Shown here: positions 34,104-45,288 of the stretch, one piece after another
How positions within the stretch are numbered: the first letter of the stretch is position 1
Layout of the letters: the number at the start of each line of letters is the position of its first letter
Source: Kingdonia uniflora
Taxonomy: Eukaryota; Streptophyta; Magnoliopsida; Ranunculales; Circaeasteraceae
Length of the DNA stretch: 64,000 nucleotides
Reading direction: 5' to 3'
Assembly: GCA_014058105.1 (NCBI GenBank)
Contig: JACGCM010002535.1
Location: 2,666,001-2,730,000, forward strand
Notes under the pieces: generated by a model
What the model was told of the DNA's origin: nothing
Seen by the model: only the letters and a program-made list of their open reading frames with translations
Databases searched by the model: none
Program-made: the position numbers and the translations under genes

Positions 34104-34121
34104 GGATGCTTATAATACTCC
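34104..34121 (-). promoter_or_regulatory. Weak TATA box upstream of RE4 small antisense ORF
   Basis: Minus strand GGAGTATTATAAGCATCC, about 45 bp before ATG 34066. The homologous position in RE7 (60214-60230) has a perfect GTATAAATAAG, so this one may have decayed. Confidence 0.35.
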
Positions 34122-34554
34122 ATAGTCAAAGTCAACCAACCAACTTTTAATTTACCTCGGAACTATACATTTTCAACAGTCACCTCAATCAACCTTGAAA
34201 TCCAATCTTGGACCCACTTGACCAACTATACTTCGAGTTGTTTAGACTTTCCAACGCTCACTTACCTCATAGTTGACTTCGATAGTAAAGCATATGCCCA
34301 TATATAATCGACAACAACATAAACAAGCACGAGAAGAAATCAAAGAAAAGATCTTTATTTGATAAATAAACTATTACATATTACATTCGATAATTATATC
34401 ATTCGATCACATTACATCAAACTACACTACTATCTTTACATTCGACTTACAGAACTAATTACTCTGTACTTTTTTTTACCAGAATCTGACATTAAAGCCT
34501 CTTTCGCCAGAATATGGCATTATTTCTGGCACTAGGAGCAACAGTCCTAAGTAG

Positions 34555-34924
34555 CTCAATGAACTCAAGTCACTGAACTTCTAAGAGATGCTTCCACAGA
34601 TTAAAGGCAGCAAAAAATTGCAAAAAGACTCCTACATTCGGCAAGATCACTGGACGCCCATCCAAGCTTCAAATCCTTGTCTTCAACATGAACAATTATC
34701 CTTTCTCTCCCAAATTGATACAATTCACTACCATCAACACCGCATCATAACCAAAATGGTTCCCAATGATATAACCGTTCTCTGACAATACCTTCTCTCA
34801 CCCTCCATACCGTGACAAGATTGAAGGAATCATTACCAAAACCTAGTATGGGAAAGTACATTACCTCAAATTCTTCATCATCGTCATCCTTCGGTAGCAT
34901 ATTACGCCGCACTTGAGGTGGCAT
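34555..34924 (-). pseudogene. RE4 second antisense ORF (MPPQV protein), decayed
   Basis: Starts MPPQVRRNMLPKDDDDEEF at 34924, has one stop after HWEPFWL and at least one frame change, and ends with IIVHVEDKDLKLGWASSDLAEC, which matches RE7 (ITVCVDDKNLKLRWASRDLAEC, 60810-60745). A TATA box sits 40-50 bp upstream. The product is not recognised. Confidence 0.6.
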
Positions 34925-34960
34925 CCTTACAAACTATAGCTGTAACACCCTCCTTACACT

Positions 34961-34976
34961 GCCTATTTATACCTAA
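34961..34976 (-). promoter_or_regulatory. TATA box of RE4 MPPQV antisense ORF
   Basis: Minus strand GTTAGGTATAAATAGGC, about 40-50 bp before ATG 34924. The same arrangement in RE7 at 61072-61086 (GGGTATAAATAGGGG). Confidence 0.6.
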
Positions 34977-35140
34977 CTTTAGTCTGCCAGGTTCATTGTA
35001 CTACATTAATTGCTCCTCTGGAATGATTCGACCAGATACAATTTACTTTGACCTCAGAATGATAATGACGACTCATTATAAAATTAGCAACCTCTTCAGC
35101 TTCTAATTTCTTCTTGACACAGCCACAAGTACTTATGTCG

Positions 35141-35152
35141 AGAATGGGGCAA
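35141..35152 (+). other. RE4 polypurine tract
   Basis: AGAATGGGGCAA lies immediately left of the 3' LTR; RE7 has AGAATGGGGTGA at the same place (61255-61266). Confidence 0.7.
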
Positions 35153-35153
35153 T

Positions 35154-35656
35154 TGTAGTAGCATATTCCCCAGATTTGATAAGCGTAAGCTAGCAAAGTA
35201 TAGTAGAAGAAAGCCATACATGATTGAAGACAAATAGCATTCGAGAAGATATCTTTACACCTTGACCTACTAAAAATAGCCGTTGTACCTGGTTAAGAAA
35301 AGAGTTGTTAGAGATCCGTGAAGTTTGCCCACTCCCCCCCAGAATAGGAGACTATTTCTTTTCTTTTTTGTAAACTGCCTGTATCTACTATAAATAAAGG
35401 CAGAGAATAGATGATTCAGGATCTGAGAATACTTAACTCTATCATCCTTTAAACCCCTTAAACCCTACAATTACTCCAAAAACTTGTAATAACTAGCATC
35501 TTACTAGATTTTACATCAAAATCCTCCTCGAGGTCATGGTTTTTCTCAGCCTTTACTGAGTTTTCTGCGTAAAATCTTGTTTATCTAGTATTTATTACAT
35601 TCACCTTATGAATAAGTATTGGTGAAGATCCTCCTTCTAAAAAACTCGCCACTACA
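35154..35656 (+). repeat. RE4 3' LTR (503 bp)
   Basis: Starts TGTAGTAGCATATTCC, ends GCCACTACA. TATA ACTATAAATAAAGG near 35388. Hairpin element at 35535-35569, with its right arm mutated (TCTGCG). Followed by CCCCT, which does not match the left flank. Confidence 0.9.
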
Positions 35657-38600
35657 CCCCTATCTTTTGATCTCCTTGATCTATCTACCTATACGTCTAA
35701 CGGTACTATAAAGGTCACCACTTCCTACTGGCGCTACTTTCGCTGCGACTGAGGTATCAGGGTCTCAACCTCTTCCTCTTTCTCCTTTGACATATCTTGT
35801 GCCAGTCTAGGAGATAGTTTTTCAATACCTTTTTCCTCCTTATCCTTTATAAACCACATAATTTTACCTTTTTCATTCTCCACATTAAAGTCTTTCCCAT
35901 AATCCATAATATACTTCCTAAACTCGTTCTCTATCTTTGCCAGCTCTCCTCCAAAAATTCAATCACACTTTCTATATGATGTTCAAGATCCGTTTGGGAT
36001 GCGACCTTTGCTCGCGTCGGATACAAAATATTTCTTCAACATCATATTCAAGCTATGAAGACGCCTACACGTATCCTTCTGCAATATACACAACTTTTTG
36101 AATTCCCCTTCTATCTTCCTTTTAAGAGTTGTTTCTTTTATCAGTTGATTTCCCAGCGAGGCATTTTTCTCCGTATTTTGCTTTAGCACATTTTGCAACT
36201 CCTTCAACTCAAACTCTAATTTTTCTTGACCTTTTTCGGTTCTTTCCTTATTTTGAAAAACAAAATCTTCATTGCTCATTGATCCTACACAAAGCCAAGA
36301 GCATCAGGTAAGGGATCTACGTCACCCCATATGATAGACACACCAGCTTGAGTTGAACATTTTTTCACCTCTACACTATGACAATTAGGTGTCTCTTGAG
36401 CTAAAAACATATCTCGAGCTGGGTCAGGCACTACACCTCTTTCCTTTAAGAGTTCTACGTAAGCCTTTTTTAAACCCTGCCCACTATCTACTTCGGCATC
36501 AAAATACAGTGTCAGAGTTACCAAAAGCTTTTGACACATGGCTTTCTCACTCAGGTCAATAAAACAAGTCAATTATTTTAGTTTTTGTACTAATACCCTC
36601 CTCGCTTCTTTTTTTCTTAAATCGTCATCCATTTATATTTATATTTTTGAGTATCTATACTGTGGATTATACAATTCCTTAAATTTTTTCTCTGAATTAG
36701 ATTTAAACTGCCTTCTCTCATACTCAGTTTTATTTAGTACCTGTTGAATACGAGTCACAGAATCCTCCGCTCTACTCAATAATTTTTCCATAGTGGAAAT
36801 AGTTTTTCTCAACCGCTCTATCTCCTACACAGATTATAAATATTTTCTTATCACACAAACATTCAAATAGGGCATAATAAAGAGATGTCTATAAAACTTA
36901 ACAGTTTCAGAACACACGGAACACAATCTCATCAAAGTCAAGTAAAACATAATAGTTTGAAACATGATACCACAAAATGATTAAATATTCTTTTCAGTCT
37001 CTACCTCAGACGGAGGATCCACTTTAGTGCAGCAGCTGGAGCTTGCCCAATTTACAGAGAGGGTATATTAACTGGAGTGGCAACATCTTCAGCTAGTTTA
37101 TCTTCTACGTTCGAAGCAAAGACTATTTCATGGTACCTACCTTCTAGGCCTAGATGGATATCGGCGTCGGCTAACCCAAAATGGTGGTAGGATTAGATCA
37201 TATTGTTTATGACATCCCTTATTTCTTTAAAAGCTTTCGCTAGGGTCTCCTCTCGCTCAGATAGTTTCGTATACCACTCTTCAGCAGCCTTCATCTTTTC
37301 TTCCTTGCCCTCTTTCTCCTTCTCGAGCTCCTTCATTCAAGCTATTTGAGTATCAAACCTTTGAGTAAGCTCTCCAAACTCCATGTTCTTCTTCTTAATA
37401 AAACTTGTAGCTCCTTTTACCAGTATCGAGAGCTGCCAAAAGAAGACACAAGGTCAGTAATACATATATCAATCACACTATAGCAAATAGAGAATATAAG
37501 TACGTACATTTGCTATTTTCTCTTGAAACATCCCTTCGAACTACTTCAGCTCGGTCCCCGCCATCCTAAAAAACCTTTGCTCTAGGTCTCACAACTTGGT
37601 CTCTCATGTTGTTTCCTTTTCAGTGACCTCTTCTCTGTGTCTAGAGGAGTGATCTCATTCACCACTTGCTTCTCTACCACACCCTTAACAGCCAGCTTAT
37701 CACCCTCCTTCCCTTGGGCCACCCCCACAATAGACTGAGAAGATCCTTATCGTATCTTCTTCGGCCTCAGGAACTTCTGTGCCCCGTTCGTATCCCCTGG
37801 TGGGGGCAGAGGGATATCAGTTAAATCCCCTAAAGGAAACAGGGTCTTCTTCACACTCTTCTTAGCCATAGCTCAATTTTTTGTGAGCTCGTTAAACCTT
37901 AGGAACTCTGAAGTCTACCCTTTTATCCCTACGGATATTCAACTCACCAAGTACTTACTTCAACTTGACCATTTCGATAGCTACGGAGTCAAGCAAGCTG
38001 GTATTATCAGGAAAGAATTTGGGATCAGGATCTGGCAAGCTAAATCATGGAAATGATTACCAGCTCGAAGATAAACTGATATTCAATCAAGTTGGCAGGC
38101 GTTACTTAACGGATTAAAATATTTATTGTTCAGGACAAGAGTTGGTTCATCTGGAACCTGCATAAAATTGCCTCTACCCATACAAGGTGGTCATTCTGCG
38201 GTCTATCAGCGGATTCGAAGTCAAAGAACTTTGGCCTAGATGAATCACTAATAGGTAACCACTATTTCAGGATTTGACATACTTCATTCAATAAAATTTT
38301 AGCACGTCATCCGCTACAAACTTCTTTGCAGTCCCGTTCTCTCTCTACTTCTCAATCAGTGCCTCACACACCCTTATCATCTCAAAAAAATTCCTATTTA
38401 ATTGGGCATGGCAGTACTGCAATACATTTATAACCCCTTTTTGAAAAAAAAGTCAAAGGAGTCCTAAGGCCATATACGACCAGGATCAGATAGCACAAAA
38501 TACCATCATTCGGTCCTGCCATACTCTTCCCATTATAGTATGTAATCTCTACTTCTTTCCCAATTCCTTTCTCATTCTTTCACAAATCCAGGCTGGGCAC

Positions 38601-38829
38601 TTGATAGTGTACCTCTTTTTCCCCTTTCCCTGGTACCAAGGTCCTAAACCACAGGCCTTGCCACTACATAATTTCTTTACTCCCCTTTTAACTTCTTTTC
38701 AAATTTCAAATATTCTTTTCCTATATATTTTCCCTCTAGATATATGTAAAATGACTTCTCTTTCGCCCCTATATCATCTTCTTCTGCAACATTACTTACT
38801 TCACTTGGTCCTCCAACCCCTACACCTAA
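35657..38829 (-). pseudogene. RE3b: antisense gene block of another plus-strand element
   Basis: Read on the minus strand from right to left: PF04195-like domain (about 38550-38330, with CYLILVVYGLRTPLTFF and QLNRNFFEMIRVCEAL, closely matching RE1), linker starting MAKKSVKKTLFPLG at 37869, predicted intron 37507-37433, coiled coil (LSILVKGATSF, then KELEKEKEGKEEKM), exon after acceptor 36826, C-terminal domain 36572-36285 (LTLYFDAEVDSGQGLKKAY), coiled coil 36279-35983, and an end near 35745. It has its own complete C-terminus, so it is probably not the missing half of the RE3 gene. Cut at 38829 by the RE5 LTR and at 35657 by RE4. Confidence 0.7.
37433..37507 (-). other. Predicted 75-bp intron 2 of RE3b antisense gene
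   Basis: On the minus strand donor GCAAAT/GTACGTA at 37507 and acceptor TCTTTTGGCAG ending at 37433; the next exon starts LSILVKG. Same length and place as the RE1 intron 2278-2204. Confidence 0.65.
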
Positions 38830-39446
38830 TACAGGGACCTATTCCTCGATTAAACCAAATTTGAACAATTTCCAATTTGAACTACCTCTATATCAGACTC
38901 ACGTATTTTACACGAAACATGGACAGTCAACAGTGTCTCCTAGTCCATAAACTGATAAAGAATTTAGATCAAGCACAAACAAAAAAACGTGAACAAGTCA
39001 AAGACACCAGTCTCTCATGAACTCAACAGTTACATTGCCAACTACCACTTCCCACACTGTTCGGAGAACGTGCTTCAGCATGATAACGAACTGCGGGCAA
39101 AGCCTATATAAGGGAAAAGTTTCCGAAGAGACAGGGACCAGAAAAATATACGAGTAATCACCAAGAAAATTGTATTTTCTTGATTCTAAAAATACTAAAT
39201 TTCTTATTTACAAGGTCAATTATTTCTAGTTTGAGAGATCACTTGTAATAAGACATCAGCCACAAGCAATAAAAGTTACTTTTACTAAAACCTTTAACTC
39301 GGGGTTATATCTTTTTGTACCTATTCAGAGGTTTTCCACGCTAAATCACATGTGTCATTTCTTACTTTACATTAGTTTTTATCATATGAAATTAGTATAA
39401 GAGAAAATTCCGAGCCATCTCGAGCTTTAGGAATTAGGCCATTACA
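38830..39446 (+). repeat. RE5 5' LTR (617 bp)
   Basis: Starts TACAGGGACCTATTCCTCGAT (the TG end has mutated to TA), ends GGCCATTACA. TATA CTATATAAGGG at 39104-39114, 274 bp in, exactly as in RE1. TTCGGAGAACGTGCT lies upstream of TATA in both copies. Hairpin element around 39302-39340, partly decayed. Confidence 0.85.
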
Positions 39447-39448
39447 TT

Positions 39449-39466
39449 TGGCACCGTATGTGAGAA
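39449..39466 (+). promoter_or_regulatory. RE5 primer-binding site
   Basis: TGGCACCGTATGTGAGAA, 2 bp after the LTR end, two bases different from RE2/RE3. Confidence 0.75.
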
Positions 39467-39524
39467 AGAAGATATTTTCACGATATCTTATGGCATATAT
39501 TTGCTCTATTATCAATCTCCAATC

Positions 39525-41290
39525 ATGGTCACTTCCAAATGACCAACCACCGAAATCTAGCTTAATCTTTCAATTGAGTTGGAATAACTTACAGAACTAC
39601 AGGCGAACCTCCATGCAAAAACAGAGAAGCGTAATGAGCTCAAACATTAGTTAACTCTTGGTCGAGAGCTCCATGAGAAGGAGCTCGAGGTCGAGTGACA
39701 AGCTCATTTGAATGCGTTCAAACGATATGAAAACTAGATGACAACCATGTAGACCGCGTTACAAGCTCTGCATGACACTCAACAGGCTCTTCCAATATGG
39801 GATCGCGATCAATTATCATAAATTTCCCGAGTATCTACGCGGCATAGATTGGGACCTAGAGGAGCCTCCAACAAAGCTATTTCCAGAAATATTCAGCATG
39901 AGCATCAACCTTCCATTGATTTGGGTGGTGAAGTTCAGTCCAAAATTAGTAGAGGTCGCCAATTTTCCAAACGTCACGAGGATGAACAGCGACCTCAACC
40001 TCGAGTTCTAGCACATGTTCGTTTGAGTGATGGTATCGGTACTCACAGTCCTCAACCTCTTCGTCAAGCCACTTAACCAACACACCAATATGTCACACAA
40101 GAACATATGGATCAACACATCAAGGAGTTGATCGATGTACAAGTTCTAGGCTCTACAGACGACCTTACCAAGTTATATGGGAGTCCAATTGCCTAAAATC
40201 TATTCGATATGGAAATACCAAAAGGTTTCCATACTCCAAAAAATCATAAATTCAAAGGCACCGATCCATAGGAGCATATTCAACAATACCGAGATTCCTT
40301 GGGGATGTATTCCAATCTTAACCACATCCTCTGCCATTTTTTGCAACAAGACTACAGGAAGAGCCACTCCAGTGGTTCCACTCTCTACTTGAAAATTTCA
40401 TACTCATATTTGATCACCTGCAGAAACAATTTATCAAGACGTATACTCACAATAGAGACAAAGAGGAAAATTTCTATTATCTTATTAGTTTTAAACAGTC
40501 GCACGGAGGGAAGCTCGAGACTTTTACAAAGAAACTTTTGGAGCTCACACGTAAAGTAGATAATCTCGATCAGAAAATGGTTATTACTATTTTTACCAAT
40601 GCGCTCTAACTCGACTGCAAGGCCAAAGAAAACCTCTTCCTCAACAAACCTGCGATCTTGGAGGATATGATCACCAAGGGCAATAGATAAGTTGACCTGG
40701 AAAGGATGATATCTGAAAGGCATAAATCTACTAAATCTCTCCTAACCATGAAAGGTCCATCCACAGATCGAAATAATGAACGGAAGGAGGATTAGGATGA
40801 TCAAAAACTTTCCAAGGGCAATACTGGCAATCCTCAGATAGGCGGTACATTACCTAAACCGGTCTTCCTAAAGATGAATGTTCGAATCTCCAAATTTTTT
40901 CTAATCCTATCTAAGGGCAAGCTATACCGTCCCTCTTGACCATTGAAGCCAATCGAAAGCCGCCCGTACTGCATGCATCACAAGGTAAACCATCATTCTA
41001 CTAACAGCTGCTATACTATACAGAGGTTGCTAGAATTTATTGTAATGGAGGGGTAGATGTACGAATACATTATAAACCTGGAATCATATAAGGATGGTAG
41101 CTATAAGAAGTAGCTCGAAGTAGTCCAGGTCGAAGATCATGCTGAGGAGAAACATCTCTGCCATATGTACCACAACAACATGATCAAAATTCATCAGATC
41201 AAAAACTCTTACTGGTTTAAATGCAGAAGAATATCAGAATGCTACGATCTTACACCTCAAGATAAATAAACCAACCTTCTACCTGAATTA
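39525..41290 (+). pseudogene. RE5 gag
   Basis: The first ATG after the primer site (39525) gives a stop-filled N-terminus with coiled-coil fragments, then a GP/Q-rich part (39849-40076), a capsid-like core in shifting frames (DLTKLYGSPIA, MEIPKGFHTPKNHKFKGTDP), and a Cys/His knuckle PYCMHHKVNHHSTNSC near 40965-41012, followed by LLEFIVMEG. Same order as RE3 gag. At least eight stops. Confidence 0.75.
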
Positions 41291-41329
41291 AGCAATAGGC
41301 GGCTTGGGATCTCATTCAAAGTTTGCGAC

Positions 41330-41763
41330 ATTACTCATGTAAAATTTCCACATCATGATACATTAATCATAATGCTCAAGATAAAGAAGTTTGTCATGCA
41401 TACAATGATGATCGATACTGGAAGTGGTATTGAGATTACCTTTTAGAGCACAATCAACTAGATGGGATTGGCCGATCAAGTTATTCTAAGCGATACCGAT
41501 ATCAGTTGATTCAATGGTTCTAAAGAAGAGCGAGTAGGAAAAATCATCTTACCAATTACCGCTGGAGGAGCCACCATCGACGTCGTCTTCTATGTCATCA
41601 ATGCCAAATCTTGTTATCTCAGGATTATGGGCCACTGCTGGATTCATAACATAGAAGCAATCGCTTCTACCGATCAATAAACATTCCGCTTCAAACACAA
41701 TGATGGTATCTATGAAATCAAAGGTAGTTAAAAGCATTCTCGAGCTTGCGAGAATACCGTCTC
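41330..41763 (+). pseudogene. RE5 aspartic protease
   Basis: ITHVKFPHHDTLIIMLKI, then an intact I-D-T-G-S-G active site (about 41412-41429), stops after ITF, FNGSKEE, VVFYVINAKS and the LRIMGHCW motif, ending in GIYEIKGS. Very close to RE3 17560-17970. The RE6 LTR begins right after the protease end. Confidence 0.75.
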
Positions 41764-42470
41764 TGTAGAAGCCTAACTTCACGTGAGGGGAAGTTGACTC
41801 TTACATTATGAATTTTATCCTCGACCAGAGGGTTTAAGCATATAATTATTAATAATAAGATAAATCTACTGAACATATACTTGCGTGAAAGCCTAGAATA
41901 GGTCACTCCACAACCTTTGGTGAGGATTTTTAAGGGTACTATTATAAATATCGAGTAGTCAAAGTATCGAGTACAAGGTAATTATAGAGTATTCGAAGGT
42001 AAACTTGTGAGGTCTATCGGGAGAGATTTTCTAACCCCTTCATAGTTCCTCCTCCCTCCTATTTATAAAACATAGGATGGGCCGAGTCACCATGGGAGGT
42101 CAAGTTACATCTGTATCCTCCGAGGACAATTGACTTGTACCCGGACTCAGTTCTAAAATTGCAATTTGTCGAGTCTTACACTACAGCTGTTGGTTCAGAC
42201 ACTTTTATTATTGGATCTGGCACCGCAGTTGTCGAGTGGTATGCTCCACTATTCTGTCTAGTGAGCTGGCTGCTTGACATGTTCTCCGTCGACCATGCAC
42301 GTCCATGGTCAAAGTATTTTTGGTTCGATGTTTATTTTAAGTGTTTGAATAGTCTTGGAATGTTTCATGGGCTTGATTAGTGACTTACTAGGCTTCAAGT
42401 CATTAGGTAGGTTTCGATGTAGCCTTCGAGTATTCGACAAGTGTTAGAAGGCTGCAAGTAGGCTACTACA
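41764..42470 (-). repeat. RE6 3' LTR (707 bp)
   Basis: On the minus strand it starts TGTAGTAGCCTACTTGC (42470) and ends AGGCTTCTACA (41764). TATA TTTTATAAATAGGAGG at 42074-42059. Hairpin element at 41912-41884 with CCTA-TTC-TAGG inner stem. It replaces RE5 sequence abruptly at 41764. Confidence 0.75.
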
Positions 42471-42487
42471 TTCGCCCCCTTTTAGTA
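42471..42487 (-). other. RE6 polypurine tract
   Basis: The minus strand reads TACTAAAAGGGGGCGAA directly before the LTR start at 42470. Confidence 0.7.
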
Positions 42488-42648
42488 GTGGCCTCAAAAA
42501 TTGGTGTAGAGGGCGCTTGCTGAGAAAAGTAGTTAGGTGTTAGAAGTTGAAGGGCTGACTGTTGAATGTAGTAGTTCCGAGGGGGGTAATTAATGTGAGT
42601 AATTGAGTTTGATTGGTAATTACGGGGTAATAAATACCCTTAATAATG

Positions 42649-42665
42649 GTATAAAATAGGGGTTA
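42649..42665 (+). promoter_or_regulatory. TATA box of RE6 antisense unit 1
   Basis: GGTATAAAATAGGGGTT on the plus strand, about 65-80 bp before ATG 42730. Antisense to the element. Confidence 0.55.
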
Positions 42666-42729
42666 GCAGGTGGTAAAGTACCACAATCTTCTTTTGATTC
42701 TTCTTTTTGCTCATTGAATAATACACAGC

Positions 42730-43080
42730 ATGAAGACTACACCGAACACCCAGTACCAGAGAAGAATAGCTGAACAGGACTGTCGAATAGGACGAAAGAT
42801 TAGAGGAGTTGAAGGTAAAAAAATTGGCGACAAAGGGCTAGACTGGGACATGCCAGATCTGGTCGAGCTAGAGCCCAAAGAGCCGATCAATGGGCAGCCG
42901 TATGCATACTGTGGGGGGTCTTGCAATGGTCGCTCCAAACGGCCGACAACCGATACTACTTTCTGTAAAGCTTAGCCGAATGTATAGTGGAAAATGAGGA
43001 CCAGTTGCTGAAAGATGAGCCAGGGCTATGCAAGAAGACTGCCCCGTTTATAAATAGGGGGTTCTTCACAAATGTGGTGG
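42730..43080 (+). pseudogene. RE6 small antisense ORF, copy 1
   Basis: Starts MKTTPNTQYQRRIAEQD, then LDWDMPDLVELEPKEPINGQPYAYC (open to 42975), with a frameshift near 42915 after which WSLQTADNRYYFL, ECIVENEDQL and NRGFFTNVVV are readable. A second, diverged copy starts at 43713, so the unit is duplicated. The basic start resembles the small antisense ORFs of RE1, RE4 and RE7. Function unknown. Confidence 0.55.
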
Positions 43081-43617
43081 TATTATTTTTTTTCTTTGAT
43101 GTTTTGTTGGTTTCTGAATGTTTCTTTCTTTTGTTGTAATACCAAAATTTTGGGATGAAACAGTAGTTCAATGAAATAATGTGATGTGTAACTATGAAGT
43201 ATTATAGACGAATAGTATGTAGGCGCAAATTCGATACTCCACCTTCGAACGAAGGGTAAAGAGTGGAGATAGTAATTTACTTGGGAAAGGTTACTTTGAG
43301 CGATAATATAGTGATTGAAGACATATGTTAACATTCGACCTTAAATGAATAAGTGACCCCGTAATCTTGAGGCACTTTGTATATGTTGAAAATATTATGA
43401 TACTATATAGGAAGTTATCGATGGTTCGAGAAAAAAAAGGGTATCGAGTAATGAGATGTGTCAACTGGAAGACCTCAGAAATTGGTATAGAGTGGCGTGC
43501 TGAGAAAATGGTTGAGTCTGGGAAGTTGAAAAGTTTGACTGTTGCAATTTTGAGGAAGGAAATTGAAGACTGTGATTAATGCGGGTTGTGATTAAGGAGA
43601 AAATAAATGCATCTACC

Positions 43618-43636
43618 TTCAAGTATAAGTAGGGGG
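43618..43636 (+). promoter_or_regulatory. TATA-like box of RE6 antisense unit 2
   Basis: AAGTATAAGTAGGGGGTG, about 80-95 bp before ATG 43713, aligned with the TATA of unit 1. Confidence 0.45.
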
Positions 43637-43712
43637 TGTTAAGAGAGCTTTAAAAATTTGCACTGTCTTCTCTGAGTAAATTATATGCATCTTCTTCTCC
43701 TAATAATCAAAC

Positions 43713-44070
43713 TATGGATACAACTCCTAATGCGCGGTATCAAAAAAGAATGAAAGCCAGAGAACGTCGAGTAGAGGAGAAGACGCATGAGCTGTGAGAA
43801 ATTCTTTGGGGACCATGAGTTAGACTAGGTAATGCCTGACTTGGTGAAGATAGAGCCAGAGGAGCCGATCTCTGGGATGTCGTATGCTCACTGGTAGAGG
43901 GTGCTTCAATGGATGAATCCACTTACCAATAATCGGTTCTACTTCCTACAGTGTATGGTTGAAGATTTGATAACTGAAGAAGACTGAGTTGATGAGGAGA
44001 CTGGCTATGCAAGAATTGACCTGTCTGCAAATAGGGGATTCTTGGTTATGGTAAAGGTGTAGGCGTGAGA
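43713..44070 (+). pseudogene. RE6 small antisense ORF, copy 2
   Basis: Starts MDTTPNARYQKRMKARERRVEE and, after a stop and frame change, continues MPDLVKIEPEEPISGMSYAHW, NNRFYFLQCMVEDL, then NRGFLVMVKV. It is parallel to copy 1 from 42730, including flanking sequence (AATTGGTATAGAGTGGCG upstream; AATGAAAT downstream). The offset is about 983 bp. Both copies are broken by stops. Confidence 0.55.
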
Positions 44071-44806
44071 TGGTAGTCGAGAAGGTTTTTAGTTTTCTGT
44101 TGATGTTGTTTGCTATTGATTTTTTTTGAATTGGTGTAAAGACAGTTGCTCGAATGAAATGGAATGTACATAAACAATTGTCAAGGTGTGATATTGAACT
44201 CTTTGTGTATAAGTATGGCGACCATAATAGACGATGGTAATTTAGGTACAATAACAACTTGTCGAATGTTGAGCTTGTATGAATAATTATTAGAAAATAA
44301 TAACCAACTGTGATATAATCGAATAACCGAAGACTTTAGGCCGACATATCGAATATCAGGTATGTGTGGATGAATGTTCGGCGCAAAGTGTAGATGAAGG
44401 TTCGTAGACGGGATCAGGAGCGGTTTGGAAATTTCCTTGTATCGAAGGAAGATGGGTTTCGAAGCTTGATGGGATTCAACTGCAAAACCTGACAGCTAAA
44501 ACAACTGGCATATCAGAAGCGATATTGTTCCTAGGACTGAGTGCCCTGCAGATCATCATAAAATTTTCTTGGGTTATGGGAAAAAGGTTGACATGATGTA
44601 TACGTTTGAGATGACAACTTCGGGTAGGGCACCAGAAGGTTTGACTTGGTTAATATTAAATTGTTTAAATGTGTGTATGGGAGGCACACGTTGAAGTTGA
44701 TGAGGGTAAAGGCGTCAAAACACAATTCAGCCGAAAAGTAGGGGCAGTGGTGGAGTAGTAATGATGGCAGTTTTAGAAATAGAGGCAGTTTTTTATTAGT
44801 TTGAAG
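44071..44806. other. RE6 antisense block, no gene recognised
   Basis: Includes the 3' flank of unit 2 and about 500 bp with no convincing frame on either strand. No repeat seen. Confidence 0.4.
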
Positions 44807-44825
44807 AGGTATTTATAGAGGAAGA
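44807..44825 (+). promoter_or_regulatory. TATA box of RE6 main antisense gene
   Basis: GAGGTATTTATAGAGGAAG on the plus strand, about 150 bp before a consensus donor at 44973. A leader exon of roughly 110-120 nt would follow. Confidence 0.45.
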
Positions 44826-44972
44826 AAGAAATCATTGTTCCCAATTTATCATTCACTTAGAAAAATAGAGAGTCGGAGAGGAAAACATACTCTATTGTTG
44901 AGGTGACGCTTGGTTATTACTGAGAAAGAAGAGCACTGGGTTGTTGCTGAGAGATTGGAGCCATTCAAACAG

Positions 44973-45282
44973 GTATGCCATCTTACTTCTTGTGAATAAT
45001 ATCTAATTTTCCCTTCTACCCTGCTCCTTCGTCTTCTATTTCTGTATGTGGTTTACATAGTAGGGTAGAGGCCCCTAGGGTTTATATTTATAATAATATA
45101 AATATAAGTAATTGGGATTTTGGGATTTTGAGGGTGTGACCGGGCTTAGGGTCAAACATTCGACTGTGGGTTGGGAAGTTTGAGGGGGCGGGGGGGGGGG
45201 GGGGGGGAGGGTAGAGCAAAATAAGTAATTGAAACGTAATAATCGAATATATCGATCTAATTACGTGACTCTTCTTTTGTAG
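44973..45282 (+). other. Predicted 310-bp leader intron of RE6 antisense gene
   Basis: Donor ACAG/GTATGC at 44973 and acceptor ACTCTTCTTTTGTAG ending at 45282; the ORF starts 7 bp later (ATG 45289). The intron contains a 20-plus-base G run (about 45184-45210), which may be a G-quadruplex or an assembly artefact. RE4 and RE7 also have an acceptor directly before the start Met of the same protein. Confidence 0.55.
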
Positions 45283-45288
45283 GGTATA

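Larger units (their letters stand above)
23666..35656 (+). mobile_element. RE4: Tat-like element with both LTRs
   Basis: Two LTRs of one family (23666-24163 and 35154-35656, roughly 88% alike by eye), a primer-binding site, gag, PR, RT, RNase H, second RNase H, integrase to 29414, a short tandem array, antisense genes, and a polypurine tract. RE7 is a close relative along its whole length. Flanking 5-mers are CGCGT on the left and CCCCT on the right, which do not match, so this may be a recombinant of two insertions and not a simple one. Coding regions carry many stops. Confidence 0.9.
38830..41763 (+). mobile_element. RE5: 5' part of a Tat-like element, interrupted by RE6
   Basis: 5' LTR, primer-binding site, gag and protease in plus orientation, then an abrupt switch at 41764 to the RE6 LTR. 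RT onward would lie right of RE6, outside the window. Its LTR is of the RE1 family. Its left flank is RE3b coding sequence, so RE5 is inserted into the RE3b antisense gene. Confidence 0.85.

Noticed and set aside
15357..38829. RE3 and RE3b as one element simply split by RE4
   Set aside because: The flanks of RE4 do not match, and RE3b carries its own copy of the C-terminal domain already present in RE3; kept as separate until tested.
41764..42470. 42135-42380 open frame as a gene
   Set aside because: It lies entirely inside the RE6 LTR and matches no other copy.
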